In this document: in pieces, positions 6,275 to 15,931 of the stretch | Position numbering within the stretch: position 1 is the stretch's first letter | How the letters are laid out: the number at the start of each line of letters is the position of its first letter | Assembly: GCA_022574595.1 (NCBI GenBank) | Contig: JACZRS010000025.1 | Coordinates: 1-41,286 of the forward strand | Direction of reading: 5' to 3' | Length of the DNA: 41,286 nucleotides | DNA from: Planctomycetota bacterium | GTDB lineage: Bacteria; Planctomycetota; Phycisphaerae; Phycisphaerales; SM1A02 | The notes under the pieces: model-generated | The model's input: only the letters and a program-made list of their open reading frames with translations | What the model was told of the DNA's origin: nothing | Database searches by the model: none | Made by a program: the position numbers and the translations under genes

Positions 6275-8953
6275 TTAGGGGCATGGACCCCAGTTAGCGA
6301 ACAGGATGAGGAGGTCAGAAGTACCTACGTCACCGCTTTTGTCGAAGTCTGCTGTACCACCAGCAAGACCCCACTGACTGAAGAGGATAAGCAGGTCTGC
6401 GGTACTAATAACATTGTCACCGTCCAAGTCCCATGGGCAAGGAGGTGAAGCGCCGCCACCGTAGCCTTCGATAGTGTTTACTAAGGCGTTGTCGGGGAAT
6501 CCGATATCTGCATAATCAATATATTCGAATAATTCACATGCATCAGCCTTGAGATAGCCAGGTCCAGATTGGCCTAATAGGTTAGCACCGGGCCAAATAC
6601 CTGTGATACCAGAGCCATCGGAAACGTGGAATTCAACGACAATAACATCACCTGCAGCTACGTTAATCGGAGGATCATAGTTGCCGTAAACGATGGTAAA
6701 GGGACTACTTGGGGTAATTCCTATAGAAGCTGAACCCAAGAGTTGAAGATCACCAGGAGGATCATCTGGCGCTCCGCCGTTGGTATCTAAGTAGACATTA
6801 ATATCAGCGGGGTGCGCGGCTACATTACCGGTATTGGTTTCAACACCGAAGCCAACACAAGTGATTCCTAGATCGGAATCCATTGTGTATGAACGAGCGT
6901 AGTAATTCTCAGTCGTAGTTCCGCCACCGCCACATGCTATACCAGTAGGAGCTACGATTTTCAAACTGGTGCTTTGGCTAAGCAAGGTATCGCCTGAGTC
7001 ATTACATACATTCTCGTCGCCGGGTCCACCGTCACTGCACGAGATATCCAACTCGTAGTTGCCGGATTGACCGCCAAATCCTGCTATGCGGATAAAGTAG
7101 GTCTCGCCAGCAACAACTGGGAAGACAACCTGCGATTGAAGACCACAAAAGTCATCGTTGCAGATCGGATCGCTACCGCAGGAAGCAAGTATACCCAGAG
7201 TCGTGTCGAAGCCTGAACCACAAGTATTAACTGTGGCCAAACCATCGCATGAAGCAGTGTAGCAGTACCATTCTGTGATAACGTCACCTAAAAGTCCGCA
7301 GAGGTCTGGACCTGCATTGTTATCGTTGGTTGTGCCAGAGAAATGACCTTCGCCAACTGGAATGCATTCTTCGCAAGTGTCACCTTCGCCTTTAGGTGGG
7401 GCATCTCCACACGAGACATCTAACGTGTAGGGACCGGTATTACCGTCCCAACCTGCTACGCGGAGGTAATAGGTCGTACCAGCAACAGCTGGCCAGGAAA
7501 TCGTCGATCGCAGACCACAGTCATCATCATTGCATGCGAGCTCATTGCCGCCGCAGGAATCAAAAACAGCCAAGACTGTGTCTAATGGGTTTGGTGGTTG
7601 GTCATTACAAGTAGTCGCTGTAGCTATGCCATCGCAAGGTGCGGTGTAGCAGTACCAGTCAGCAATTGTTGCATTTGGACCACCAAATGAGCATGAAGTT
7701 GGATCGGCCTCTGGTGTAGAACCAGTGTTATCACCATTGATGACTCCATCACCGATTGGGATGCAAGTATCACAGGTGTCGCCTTCGCCAGGCTCCTGGC
7801 AACTGATATTCATCTCGAAGTTACCCGAATCCCCACCAAAACCGGACACGCGGATGTAATAGGTACCACCAGCAACAACCGGGAAATTAATCTCCGATTT
7901 GAAACCGGGACAAGCATCATCGTTGCATGCGATCTCATTGCCGCCGCAGGAATCAAACGCAGACAAATGCGTGTCGTAGTCGGTGCCATCACCACAAGTA
8001 TCAACGATGGCTACGCCATCGCAGGACGCGGTGTAGCAGTACCACTCGGTGATAAAGGGATCAAGTCCACAGGAGGTTATATTGTCCTCTGCGGTATTAT
8101 CGAGGGTTGAGCCAAAGATAACACCTTCGCCTACTGGAATACAATCATCACAGGTGTCGCCTTCTGGAACGTCAGGTATTATTTCCTGACCAATGCATTT
8201 AATTACTATCTGTGAATCAGGGAATCCGATAGCAGCGGTGCCAATCCAACCGGGGATTCCGCAAGATGCAGTACGCAGGTAGCTGGGAGCGCATTCGCCC
8301 AAAGCATTTGATCTTGGTCGGAAGGCAAAGAATGGTTCTACAGTACCATCGGCTTGATTCGCGATTTCGATAATTAATGTCGAACCAGCAGGTATTATTA
8401 CACCATCGAAGAACACAGGCTTAAGACTACCAAGTTCATCTGCAGGTCCAACAAGTCTGGAACCAGTTGCAACTAAAGTTGCTTGTGGATTCGGGGGCTG
8501 ATCCGGGGGCTCACCTGGGATTAAGTCGCAACCGACATTACTGATATACAGATTGACGTCTACCACAATGTCTTCGATTGTTGCTTGCTGAACACCAAAG
8601 TAAACTACATCGACCCGTAGATCTCCGTTAATTCCTTCGGCAACAAGATCAAAACATCTTGCCCAGCCATTTTCAGTTGTTTGCCCAAGTTTAGCAATAC
8701 CACAAGCAACCGTAGTCTCGCCATCGACAAAAATATTGTCGTTTTGCGTCATGTGGACTAAACCGTCTTCATCGACGACGGTTTCCGGACAATTAAGATC
8801 CGTTTGTATTGGTCCTTGGTTAATTTTAAATGAATCTGAGCCAACCACTGGCCCAACTTCTTGAGCGATAGTCGATGTTGTTATCGCCCCCATAGTTAAG
8901 ACTAGCGCGCCAACAATGGTGCGCGTTGTACACAAACCTCTTCGTTTCATCAT
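6275..8953 (-). CDS. Large secreted multidomain protein with dockerin-like tag
   Basis: The protein has 892 residues. Start ATG at 8953 (a second ATG follows directly) with AGGAGA 7-8 bases upstream. Order: signal peptide (1-30); a beta-rich domain (about 45-255); three tandem copies of a 120-residue domain (about 264-385, 389-515, 522-639), each opening GDTC-x2-CIP(V/I)G(E/D)G and containing WYCYTA-x-CDG, CNDD-x-CG and AG-x-TY-x-(I/L)R(V/I)(A/S)G; then a second domain of the first type (about 648-835), paralogous to the protein at 424-1440; and a C-terminal dockerin-like pair ending NWGPCP. The triple repeat resembles pre-peptidase C-terminal (PPC-like) beta-sandwich domains. It is predicted to be exported and surface-held, perhaps in adhesion or polymer binding; that role is inference. 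It has its own terminator and a leader hairpin. Confidence 0.9.
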   Translation of the reverse strand: MMKRRGLCTTRTIVGALVLTMGAITTSTIAQEVGPVVGSDSFKINQGPIQTDLNCPETVVDEDGLVHMTQNDNIFVDGETTVACGIAKLGQTTENGWARCFDLVAEGINGDLRVDVVYFGVQQATIEDIVVDVNLYISNVGCDLIPGEPPDQPPNPQATLVATGSRLVGPADELGSLKPVFFDGVIIPAGSTLIIEIANQADGTVEPFFAFRPRSNALGECAPSYLRTASCGIPGWIGTAAIGFPDSQIVIKCIGQEIIPDVPEGDTCDDCIPVGEGVIFGSTLDNTAEDNITSCGLDPFITEWYCYTASCDGVAIVDTCGDGTDYDTHLSAFDSCGGNEIACNDDACPGFKSEINFPVVAGGTYYIRVSGFGGDSGNFEMNISCQEPGEGDTCDTCIPIGDGVINGDNTGSTPEADPTSCSFGGPNATIADWYCYTAPCDGIATATTCNDQPPNPLDTVLAVFDSCGGNELACNDDDCGLRSTISWPAVAGTTYYLRVAGWDGNTGPYTLDVSCGDAPPKGEGDTCEECIPVGEGHFSGTTNDNNAGPDLCGLLGDVITEWYCYTASCDGLATVNTCGSGFDTTLGILASCGSDPICNDDFCGLQSQVVFPVVAGETYFIRIAGFGGQSGNYELDISCSDGGPGDENVCNDSGDTLLSQSTSLKIVAPTGIACGGGGTTTENYYARSYTMDSDLGITCVGFGVETNTGNVAAHPADINVYLDTNGGAPDDPPGDLQLLGSASIGITPSSPFTIVYGNYDPPINVAAGDVIVVEFHVSDGSGITGIWPGANLLGQSGPGYLKADACELFEYIDYADIGFPDNALVNTIEGYGGGASPPCPWDLDGDNVISTADLLILFSQWGLAGGTADFDKSGDVGTSDLLILFANWGPCP

Positions 8954-8972
8954 TTGGTTTCTCCTGACCTTC

Positions 8973-8992
8973 GATCCTTAACACTAAGGATC
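8973..8992 (-). promoter_or_regulatory. Leader hairpin just upstream of the ribosome binding site
   Basis: A perfect 8-bp stem (GATCCTTA, loop ACAC, TAAGGATC) lies in the 5' leader of the gene starting at 8953, about 8 bases before its Shine-Dalgarno sequence (8961-8965). There is no U-run, so it is not a terminator. It could affect mRNA stability or translation, or be an operator. Confidence 0.4.
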
Positions 8993-9825
8993 TGATTAAA
9001 TTAACATAAACAACATAAACTTCTAAATCTTGCAGAATCGGCGCACGAATCGTTTCCTATCCAAACGCACAAAAACTTGCAAGTAACAATACTAATAGCG
9101 CGTAGACATTTTGAAATTGATATTGTGTTTAAACCAACTGGAATCACTTCACTTCCTTCAATACACCTACCATGAAAATCCCACCGATATTCAACAATGC
9201 AGAGGCAAATCTATCGGACTTTATTACGCTCACTGCATCCTATAAAAGCTCAGGTTACTCACTTGTCAGAAGTTAGCAAGCTTTTTATTGGCCAGAAAAC
9301 TCTAAATTCCCACATATTTTTATATTCGAAAAAATGCATATATCGCCATCTACGCATTTATACTATGTTGTGGTAAATTGGGTAAGAAAGCCCTCAGTTA
9401 ATAGCCTGTGGTTAGTTTTTGTCTTTGCTCTTCATCATTATTTGTTCTACTCGCTTCAATTTGCGAACAATATAAAAGTACGCCTTTAACGTCTGCGCCT
9501 AAGCCAGCAAGGCCTGCAAGTCCATCTTTACCCATTTGGGCCACATACTTAACAATTCATAAGGCATCTACAATTCCTATTCCAGGAGATCCCAAAGGGG
9601 CAGGCTTTCCTGTTTAGTGCTCGCGGTATCAGTCTCAAGCGTCAAATCGTTATGTATAAATAGGTATCCAAGCCACATTTGCCCGAAACGGTGAAGGCCT
9701 GAAAATGGACCTGCCTGATAACGTCAAAAAATACTATACGGATCTACTATAAAATACTTTACCATTGTAACCTACTGTAAACATATGCTAGCTTGGGCTC
9801 TCGTATGACTGTGGGAGGTAGATCC
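8993..9825. other. Long AT-rich intergenic region between divergent genes
   Basis: About 830 bp separating two divergent genes, so it should hold both promoters. A 69-codon GTG frame at 9408-9617 has a hydrophobic N-terminus but no good ribosome binding site and an odd Pro-rich composition, so I do not call it. No repeats or RNA structures stood out. Confidence 0.4.
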
Positions 9826-11819
9826 ATGTCTTTGAATTTGAAAATTCGTCTAAGGGAAATTGTCTTCTGTATATCGTAGGCGGTGACTGCTATACAATCG
9901 GCAGCCACAGTCTTGGCCAAACCTCAGCCAATTGATGCATCAACCGAAGAAGCTATTTCGCGTGGCCTTATTTACAATATGCATAGCTACCCGCAGCTAA
10001 ATGGGGGAGATGGATATGGATGCGGATTTGCTGATCTGGACGATGACGGTGATCCGGATGTGGTAATTCTTGGGGCTGCAGATGGGCATATCGGAATATT
10101 CGAAAACGATGGAGATGGGAACTTCACTGATCGCTCCAAGCAAAGCGGCATGCCATATCTGATGCTTGCAATCAGCGGCTTTACAGCTGGCGATTACGAT
10201 GGAGATGGAGATCTAGATCTGTACTTTGCAATGCTTGGCGTAGCAAATGTCTTGATGCGCAATGATGGCAATTTTCATTTTACTGATGTTACGCAACAAG
10301 CATTGGTAGGAGATGTGGGGGCGGGCTTTAGCGCTTCGTTCGGTGACTTTGACAATGATGGATGGATTGACCTTTACCTATGCAACTACAACGGCCAGTT
10401 GCCCGGAACCGAGGACATTGACAACAAGCTTTACCACAATCTTGGAAATGGCACTTTCGAGGAGGTTGGCATAAAGCAAACCGTCGATGATCACGGTTAT
10501 GGCTTCCAAGCGGTTTGGTTTGATTATGATCGCGATGGCGATCTTGATTTGTACCTGTCTAACGACCGAGGCCACTTAAAGCCACTTTTTAGAAGCAATC
10601 AACTTTGGCAAAACCAAAATGGAAACCTTGTCAACGTCTCAGAAAGCTCAGGCGCTGGCGTAGCGCTGTTTTCAATGGGAGTGGCCTGTGGTGATTTCGA
10701 TAATAATGGGTGGCCTGATCTTTATTGCACTAATATTCCTGGTGGTGGGATATGGATAATCCGCTCTTGCTTAACCAAAACGGGATCAACTTTTTAGAAT
10801 CCGGCGTAGCAGCGGGCGTTGACAACCCTATCTCGTCGTGGGGATCTATTTTCTTCGATTTTGATAACAACGCTCATCAAGACCTATATGTTAACAATAT
10901 GTTCCAAGCCAATACGCTTTTCCTTAATAGCGGTACATTTCCGTGTACTGAAAACGCGGCACAGGCAAACCTTCAAGCAAATGGCGGTGCTTCGTTTAGT
11001 GCAGCCGTAGCAGATGTCGATGGTGATGGCGATATTGACTTGCTGGTCAACAATCTACAGAACAATGTCCAACTCTTCATAAACCACGAAGGCGATAACA
11101 GGCGATGGATCAAGTACAGGTTAATTGGTTCTGGAACAAATACATGGGCTATCGGAGCTAACATTGATACAACCATTGGTGAATCCCATCAGTTCCGAGA
11201 GATTTATGCAGGCGGTAATGGCTATCTGGGACAGAACGAACTTACCATCCACATTGGTGTTGATGATGCGCTTGTGGTAGATGAAGCTGTTGTCAATTGG
11301 CCTGGCGGACAAATTACGCGCACCCTGACAAATATTCCCACCAATCAAACCTGGTCGATCTATCCGCCCGAGAGGCTGGGGGATGCCGATGGAGATGGAA
11401 CGGTCGGCATTAATGACTTTTATGTATTCGAATTTTTCTTTAATGGCCCCATCGAGCCTGGCTGTGAGATGATGGACTTTGATGGAAATAGTTTCATTGA
11501 CATAATCGACTTTGAGGGTTTTCTCGCAGTTTATTCTTTTGATTTGCTTGATTGCGATGCAGATGGGGAGATTGATCTGACAGAGATTCTTCTTGATCCA
11601 GATTTGGATATGGATCAAACCGGCATCCTCGATACATGCGAAAACCTAGGCGACCTTGATGGTAGTGGATTTGTCAATACCTCGGATCTGCTTGCACTGT
11701 TCGCTTCTTGGGGTATGTGCGATTCTTGCTCTCAATGTCCAGCCGATTTGGATGACAATTGTTCAGTCGGTACAAGCGACCTTCTAATATTGTTTTCAAA
11801 TTGGGGCCAGACTTTTTAG
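9826..11819 (+). pseudogene. FG-GAP/ASPIC-UnbV secreted protein with dockerin tag, disrupted by a stop and a frameshift
   Basis: An ATG at 9826 sits 7 bases after GGGAGG (9813-9818) and begins a signal peptide. The frame then meets TAG at 9877-9879 and continues without a break into AVTAIQSAATVLA, the rest of a plausible signal peptide. The body is a chain of FG-GAP/VCBS-type repeats (DLDDDGDPD, DYDGDGDLD, DFDNDGWID, DYDRDGDLD). Near 10745-10755, within a GGTGGTGGG run, the frame shifts by one base; adding one G would read on into MDNPLLLNQNG in the next frame. The second part has more repeats, an ASPIC/UnbV domain (GANIDTTIG, YAGGNGYLGQNE, VNWPGGQ), a Ca-binding linker and a dockerin-like pair ending SNWGQTF. 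Two lesions favour a pseudogene. Sequencing error, or restart at GTG 9883, are alternatives. Confidence 0.8.
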
Positions 11820-11860
11820 CGCAGCTTCACAATTGTGGTGCAAAGTAAGCAATGATGACG

Positions 11861-11887
11861 CCCACGGATAGCAATCCGTGGGTTTCT
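11861..11887 (+). terminator. Rho-independent terminator
   Basis: A 9-bp stem, CCCACGGAT / ATCCGTGGG (11861-11882), is followed by TTTCTT. It lies 41 bp after the stop codon at 11819. Confidence 0.8.
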
Positions 11888-11927
11888 TATGAGAAACAAG
11901 CGGCCCCAACATAGTCATATAGCGATG

Positions 11928-12109
11928 AGCCTTTTCTTATCCCTCTCTCCTCCAGGAAGAGGGTTAGCGGTGAGGGGCTTATATTCTCTTTTTCCAACAA
12001 AGATCGCGGGGGCAAGCTCCGCAGCAAAATATTTCGACGTTTTGACGTTTCGACGTTTTCTTGCTTTTCTCTCCCCTGACTCCCGACTCCTGATTCCTGA
12101 CCCCTTCCC
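11928..12109 (-). repeat. Dispersed intergenic repeat, copy A (3' flank of 12110-13630)
   Basis: This copy has a polypyrimidine stretch, TTTTCCAACAAAGAT, a GC-rich short hairpin, alternating CGACGTTTTGACGTTT units and CCTGACTCCCGACTCC. It ends directly at the stop codon of the minus-strand gene at 12110. About 110 bp (11980-12092) is roughly 85% identical to 13968-14070. Open frames across it contain only translated repeat (for example ESGV-type units) and are not genes. Confidence 0.8.
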
Positions 12110-13630
12110 CTACCCACACGGCCCCCAATTGGCGAATAGGATAAGTAGGTCGGCGGTGTTTACTGTGCCGTTGCCATCTAGGTCGGCGGAGCCGGCGGTG
12201 CCCCATTGGGCGAATAATGCTAGTAGATCACGGGTATTTACTGCTGAATCCCCATCAAGATCGGCTGGGCATAGACATGCGCTGAGATCGAAGGTGTAGG
12301 CTGCTCCTGCTGCGAGGGCTATTTCATCATCAAGATGAGAACCAACAATTGCAAAGTTGCCGCTGATGGAAACAGAACGTCCGAACTCGTCACCATCTCC
12401 AGGATCTGATGCGGTTAGCTTAGCTTTTTCTATCCATGAATCAGTCTTGGGATCATATTGAAATAAATATGCCGCACCCGAATCACACCCCGGATCTTTA
12501 GGACAAGTATCATCATCTAGGCGTACGCCAACGACTATCAGATCGCCACTAATTGATACAGACCCACCGAATCGATCATTCGGCTCGGGGTCTGATGCAT
12601 AAATCTTATCTACTTCTGACCACAATTTGGTTTTAGCATCGTACTTAAATACATAAGCGGAACCTGCGTTATTCGCGGCATCATCATCGCCTGATACTCC
12701 AATGACGGCCAAGTCATCGCTTATAGATACCGGCCCAAACCCATCACCATTAGCTGCATCAGAAGTGGTGAGTTTGGCTTCCTCGTTCCATATTCCAGTA
12801 ATAGTATTATATCGGAACACAAATGCTGTGCCGTAATAGATTTCAAGATCGTCATCGAAAGTAGTGCTGGTTATTATTGCTAGATTACCTCTCACCGCAA
12901 CACCCTTGCCAAAGCCAAGTACAGAAGTTACATCGAATGCGAAAAGTATAGCTTCTTCTACCCATTCATTGCTTTTGGGATCTTTACGAAATATATAGGA
13001 TTTGCCAGAATGATTTCCTATATCATCAGCAAAAGGTACGCCCACAATTACCACATCGCCATTTATCGAAACAGCGGTACCAAATTGATCTTCAATCTCA
13101 CCATCGGATGCGATCAGTTTATCTTCCTCGACCCATTGCGACAACTTGGGATCGAATCGAAATATGTATGCTGAACCAGAGTTACAGAACTTCGGATCGC
13201 CTGGACACGCATCGTTATCCGCTACTGCACTGATGACTGCAACATCTCCGTTTATAGAAACTGCTAAACCAAATAGATCACCAAATTCACCCGATTGAGC
13301 ATCGGAAGCTGTAAGTTTTTCTTGCCCTATCCAACTCCCACTTATTGCATCGAATCGATAAATATAAGCGGCTCCACTGTTATTGCCTACACCATCATGT
13401 GCATATGCGCCTACTATTGCAAATTCCCCGCTTATGCAGACTGAGTAGCCAAACATGTCTCCCCAGACGCCGTCATGAGCGGTGAGTTTTTCTATCTCAC
13501 ATTGGCCCCAAGAGGCTGTATTAAAGCTGAAAAAACATATGCAAGTAGTTAAAGCTATGTATGTATATCGAAATAAAGATTTATGCATTGAAGACATAAT
13601 CTTCAATCGATTCTCAAGATATCTCCACAT
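12110..13630 (-). CDS. Secreted seven-repeat FG-GAP propeller protein with dockerin-like tag
   Basis: The protein has about 506 residues. The start at 13630 (MWRYLENR) has GGAGG 9 bases ahead (13640-13644); an ATG 11 codons further in is the alternative and would trim the N-terminus before the signal peptide. A signal peptide ends near FNTASWGQ. Seven repeats follow, each about 55-65 residues with the pattern D-x-FG-x-SVSI-x-GD-x-AI(V/I)G, a DDD-type acidic loop, SG(A/S)AYIF(R/K)(F/Y)D and W-x-E-x-KL-x-ASD: FG-GAP repeats that should close a seven-bladed beta-propeller. The C-terminus is CPADLDGDS...NWGPCG, the dockerin-like pair. It is predicted to be exported, Ca-stabilised and surface-held, possibly an adhesin. 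The gene at 22493-24073 is a paralogue of the same layout. The 3' end abuts dispersed repeat A; no ordinary terminator is seen. Confidence 0.9.
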   Translation of the reverse strand: MWRYLENRLKIMSSMHKSLFRYTYIALTTCICFFSFNTASWGQCEIEKLTAHDGVWGDMFGYSVCISGEFAIVGAYAHDGVGNNSGAAYIYRFDAISGSWIGQEKLTASDAQSGEFGDLFGLAVSINGDVAVISAVADNDACPGDPKFCNSGSAYIFRFDPKLSQWVEEDKLIASDGEIEDQFGTAVSINGDVVIVGVPFADDIGNHSGKSYIFRKDPKSNEWVEEAILFAFDVTSVLGFGKGVAVRGNLAIITSTTFDDDLEIYYGTAFVFRYNTITGIWNEEAKLTTSDAANGDGFGPVSISDDLAVIGVSGDDDAANNAGSAYVFKYDAKTKLWSEVDKIYASDPEPNDRFGGSVSISGDLIVVGVRLDDDTCPKDPGCDSGAAYLFQYDPKTDSWIEKAKLTASDPGDGDEFGRSVSISGNFAIVGSHLDDEIALAAGAAYTFDLSACLCPADLDGDSAVNTRDLLALFAQWGTAGSADLDGNGTVNTADLLILFANWGPCG

Positions 13631-13847
13631 ACCGATATTCCTCCATTCGACTCCAATCATAGCTTAATCCGCTTAAGTTAATAAACAATACCTAAAATTG
13701 GTATTTTTTGTACCATTATATTGCCAAGCAACAGTATAATCCCCGCCTATCTACTGATATTGGCCATTAATTACAATTTGGAGGAGATTGAAAGATGAAG
13801 ACTAATAAGAATTGAAACACGGAGTACGCGGAGAGCCACGGAGTTGT
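13631..13847. other. Intergenic region with a 6-codon frame behind a strong ribosome binding site
   Basis: GGAGGAGATTGAAAG is followed on the plus strand by ATG at 13795 and the short frame MKTNKN with a TGA at 13813-13815. Right after it comes a run of CACGGAG-type short repeats (13816-13844). A TATAAT lies at 13735-13740. It could be the 5' stump of a gene cut off by repeat insertion, or a leader peptide. No other gene is seen. Confidence 0.35.
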
Positions 13848-14072
13848 ATTTCTCTTATCCCCTCTCCCCATGAGAGAGGGCTGGGTCTCCATAGGCGATC
13901 ATGCCACAGGTAGATCCGCCTATGGCGGACTCGAAGCGAGGTGAGGATCTTTTCTTTTCTTCTCTTCTCTTTTCCAACAAAGATTGCGGGGCAAGCCCCG
14001 CTGCTAAATATATCGACTTTTTGACTTTTCGACTTTTTCTTGTTTTTTCTTCCCTGACTCCCGACTCCAGTT
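13848..14072 (-). repeat. Dispersed intergenic repeat, copy B
   Basis: It shares with copy A the TTTTCCAACAAAGAT segment, the GCGGGGCAAGCCCCGC hairpin core, the alternating TCGAC-T4-GAC-T4 units and CCCTGACTCCCGACTCC. It contains an extra piece at 13896-13940 with a CCGCC-TAT-GGCGG hairpin. It lies 3' of the minus-strand gene at 14244-15931. The 152-codon minus-strand frame at 13802-14260 is a translation of repeat and is not called. Confidence 0.8.
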
Positions 14073-14082
14073 CCTACCAAGC

Positions 14083-14166
14083 ACCCTCTTCCAAAACTCA
14101 GTGGGTCAAGCCCACCAGCCAAACGTATCATTATTGGTGCCAACTTCACCAGTGCTTTTTGCCAAG
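14083..14166 (-). repeat. 84-bp direct repeat, copy 1
   Basis: The segment starting CCCTCTTCCAAAACTCAG and ending TTGCCAAG recurs at 16292-16375 in the same orientation with only about four differences. It lies between repeat copy B and the 3' end of the gene at 14244-15931. Confidence 0.9.
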
Positions 14167-14243
14167 ATGATCGAACAGCACTAGGTGATGCTATGGGGCC
14201 GTGTTGGTAGTAAAGGCATCTACGTATCAGGGCATCGGGGCAT

Positions 14244-15931
14244 CTACCCCCAATTACCAAAAAGAATCAGCAGGTCCACAGTATTTACATTGCAATCTCC
14301 ATTGAGGTCAGCATCACAGCTTGCACAATTCCTGCACGGTCCCCACGATCCAAACAGGAGAAGTAGATCTGTTGTGCTAATATGACCGTCTCCATCAAGA
14401 TCGCCAAGTAAGTGTTCTGTTACATCTATGATCTGAGACATGGGTGGCTGTGTAATCAACTGAACGATGCCGCTAGGCCAGGTAATTTCGATGTTTTCAA
14501 TACCTTTATCTGATCCAATAGCGAAATGCATAATAGGACTACTGGTATTTCCAAAGCCATTACCCGCACGAAGTACGCGATGAACTTCTCGTCCCGCTGT
14601 AGTTGTGGCTATTGCACGGGCTCCTATGGCGCTTCGGTTCGATACGACACCTTCCAGACGTAGCGATGTCCAGTTATTGCCATTTCCTTGGTTATTCCAT
14701 AAGTAGTTTTCTTCAATGTAGATTTTTTGACCCGGCGGCCCACCGTTATTGGTGTAGATATCGATAGCACCATCCAAGTCATAATCTCCCAGTGCAATCC
14801 CATGACAACGAGTCGGGCCATTGGCATTGATACCGCTGCTTTGAGAGACATTATTGGCTATAAACCCTCCTGCGCCGTTTGGAGTGATCAGAAGCAACAG
14901 GTCGTTAGATTTGAAGCTAGGGTGCCCAGTACCGATGAAAATGTCGGGGTATCCGTCGCCGTCAATATCACCAGTGTTGTGCCCCATGTCGGTCTGGGTT
15001 GTCATCCCGCTTCCTGGTGTGACATTTGTGAAAGTACCGTCGCCGTTGTTACGGTAGAGTTCGCTAGTATTAACATCCTCTGGCAGGTAGTGGTACTTGG
15101 GCAAGAAGATATCCATCCAACCATCGTTATCGAAATCCTCTAGAACCATCCCGAAGTTCCGAAGAGGGCTATCCACACCCGCGGAGGCAGCAACGTTAGT
15201 GAAAGTGCCATCTTGGTTATTTCGATATAGCACATTGGAAGTGCCGGAGTTTCCAAAATCACCAACGGCAATATCCCACCAGCCATCATTATTGAAATCT
15301 CCCGCACTGCAATGGCGAAAAGTACCGGCATGAATAATTCCAGCATCAGCAGACACATCGGTAAAAACCAATCCGCCATCGTTCCGGAGCAGGATGCACG
15401 GGTCCGCATGATTTGGGCTAGTAAGAAATATGTCTAAGAGTCCATCACGGTTATAGTCGAATGTTGTGCCACCAAATTTCTGATAGAGATATCTGCATCG
15501 CCCGCATGGTCACTAACATCAACAAAAATCCCGCTATCATTCAAATCATTTCGTAAGAGTTGATTCGGTTGACCAGGAAAAAACCCATTGGCGAAATAGA
15601 CATCCGGATCACCATCATTATCAAAGTCGGCTACCAAGGTAGCCCATGTGGAACGTTCATCAAATGCAATCCCCCAAATATCGTTGACTTTTTCAAATGT
15701 ATGATCTGGCAGTTGTCTGAAGAAGTCGTTGGTATTGCCGTCATTTCCAGTGATGATATCGAGCAGTCCATCGCCATCGAGATCCACCATGGCGCAGCCT
15801 CTGCCATACGACTCGTTGGCAAGCTCATAGCCCTCGGCTTCTTCCAGGAAAGTGACCTGACCAAGCGCTTCAAGGGAAATGCCTAGCGACATACTGACCA
15901 ATAGGACCTGTAATAGTCTAATATGTCTCAT
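14244..15931 (-). pseudogene. FG-GAP/ASPIC-UnbV secreted protein with dockerin tag, single frameshift
   Basis: The start at 15931 (MRHIRLLQVLL) has AAGGAGAGG ahead and begins a signal peptide ending ALGQ. FG-GAP/VCBS repeats follow (DLDGDGLLD, DFDNDGDPD). Near 15471-15488, at an AAATTT run, the first frame goes off into a stop at 15434-15436. The next frame reads FGGTTFDYNRDGLLDIFL across the same spot and continues the repeat pattern through MVFTDV (the 375-codon downstream frame). The second part has more repeats, an ASPIC/UnbV domain (GARAIATTTAGREVHR, ITWPSG) and a dockerin-like pair ending FGNWG. One indel separates two otherwise intact halves: a recent pseudogene, a sequencing error, or less likely a programmed shift. 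It is paralogous to 9826-11819 and flanked by 84-bp direct repeats. Confidence 0.8.

Noticed and set aside
6366-8189. Possible CRISPR or DNA tandem array
   Set aside because: The periodicity comes from three coding repeats of about 120 residues with diverged DNA; no short direct repeats with spacers exist anywhere in the window.
9408-9617. 69-codon GTG frame with hydrophobic start
   Set aside because: There is no ribosome binding site, the composition after residue 25 is odd, and no family was recognised. A shorter minus-strand frame over the same DNA looks equally plausible.
11121-11618. 165-codon minus-strand frame
   Set aside because: It is a shadow of the FG-GAP/UnbV gene on the plus strand, where the acidic repeats give long antisense frames.
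11889-12299. 136-codon plus-strand frame
   Set aside because: It runs antisense through repeat copy A and the tag-coding end of 12110-13630.
13921-13935. Second copy of the tRNA T-arm (GGCGGACTCGAA match) as an attachment site
   Set aside because: Only 12-13 bases match and they lie inside repeat copy B far from the recombinase operon, so this is probably chance.
13802-14260. 152-codon minus-strand frame
   Set aside because: It is a translation of repeat copy B and the 84-bp repeat, and similar spurious frames appear over copy A.
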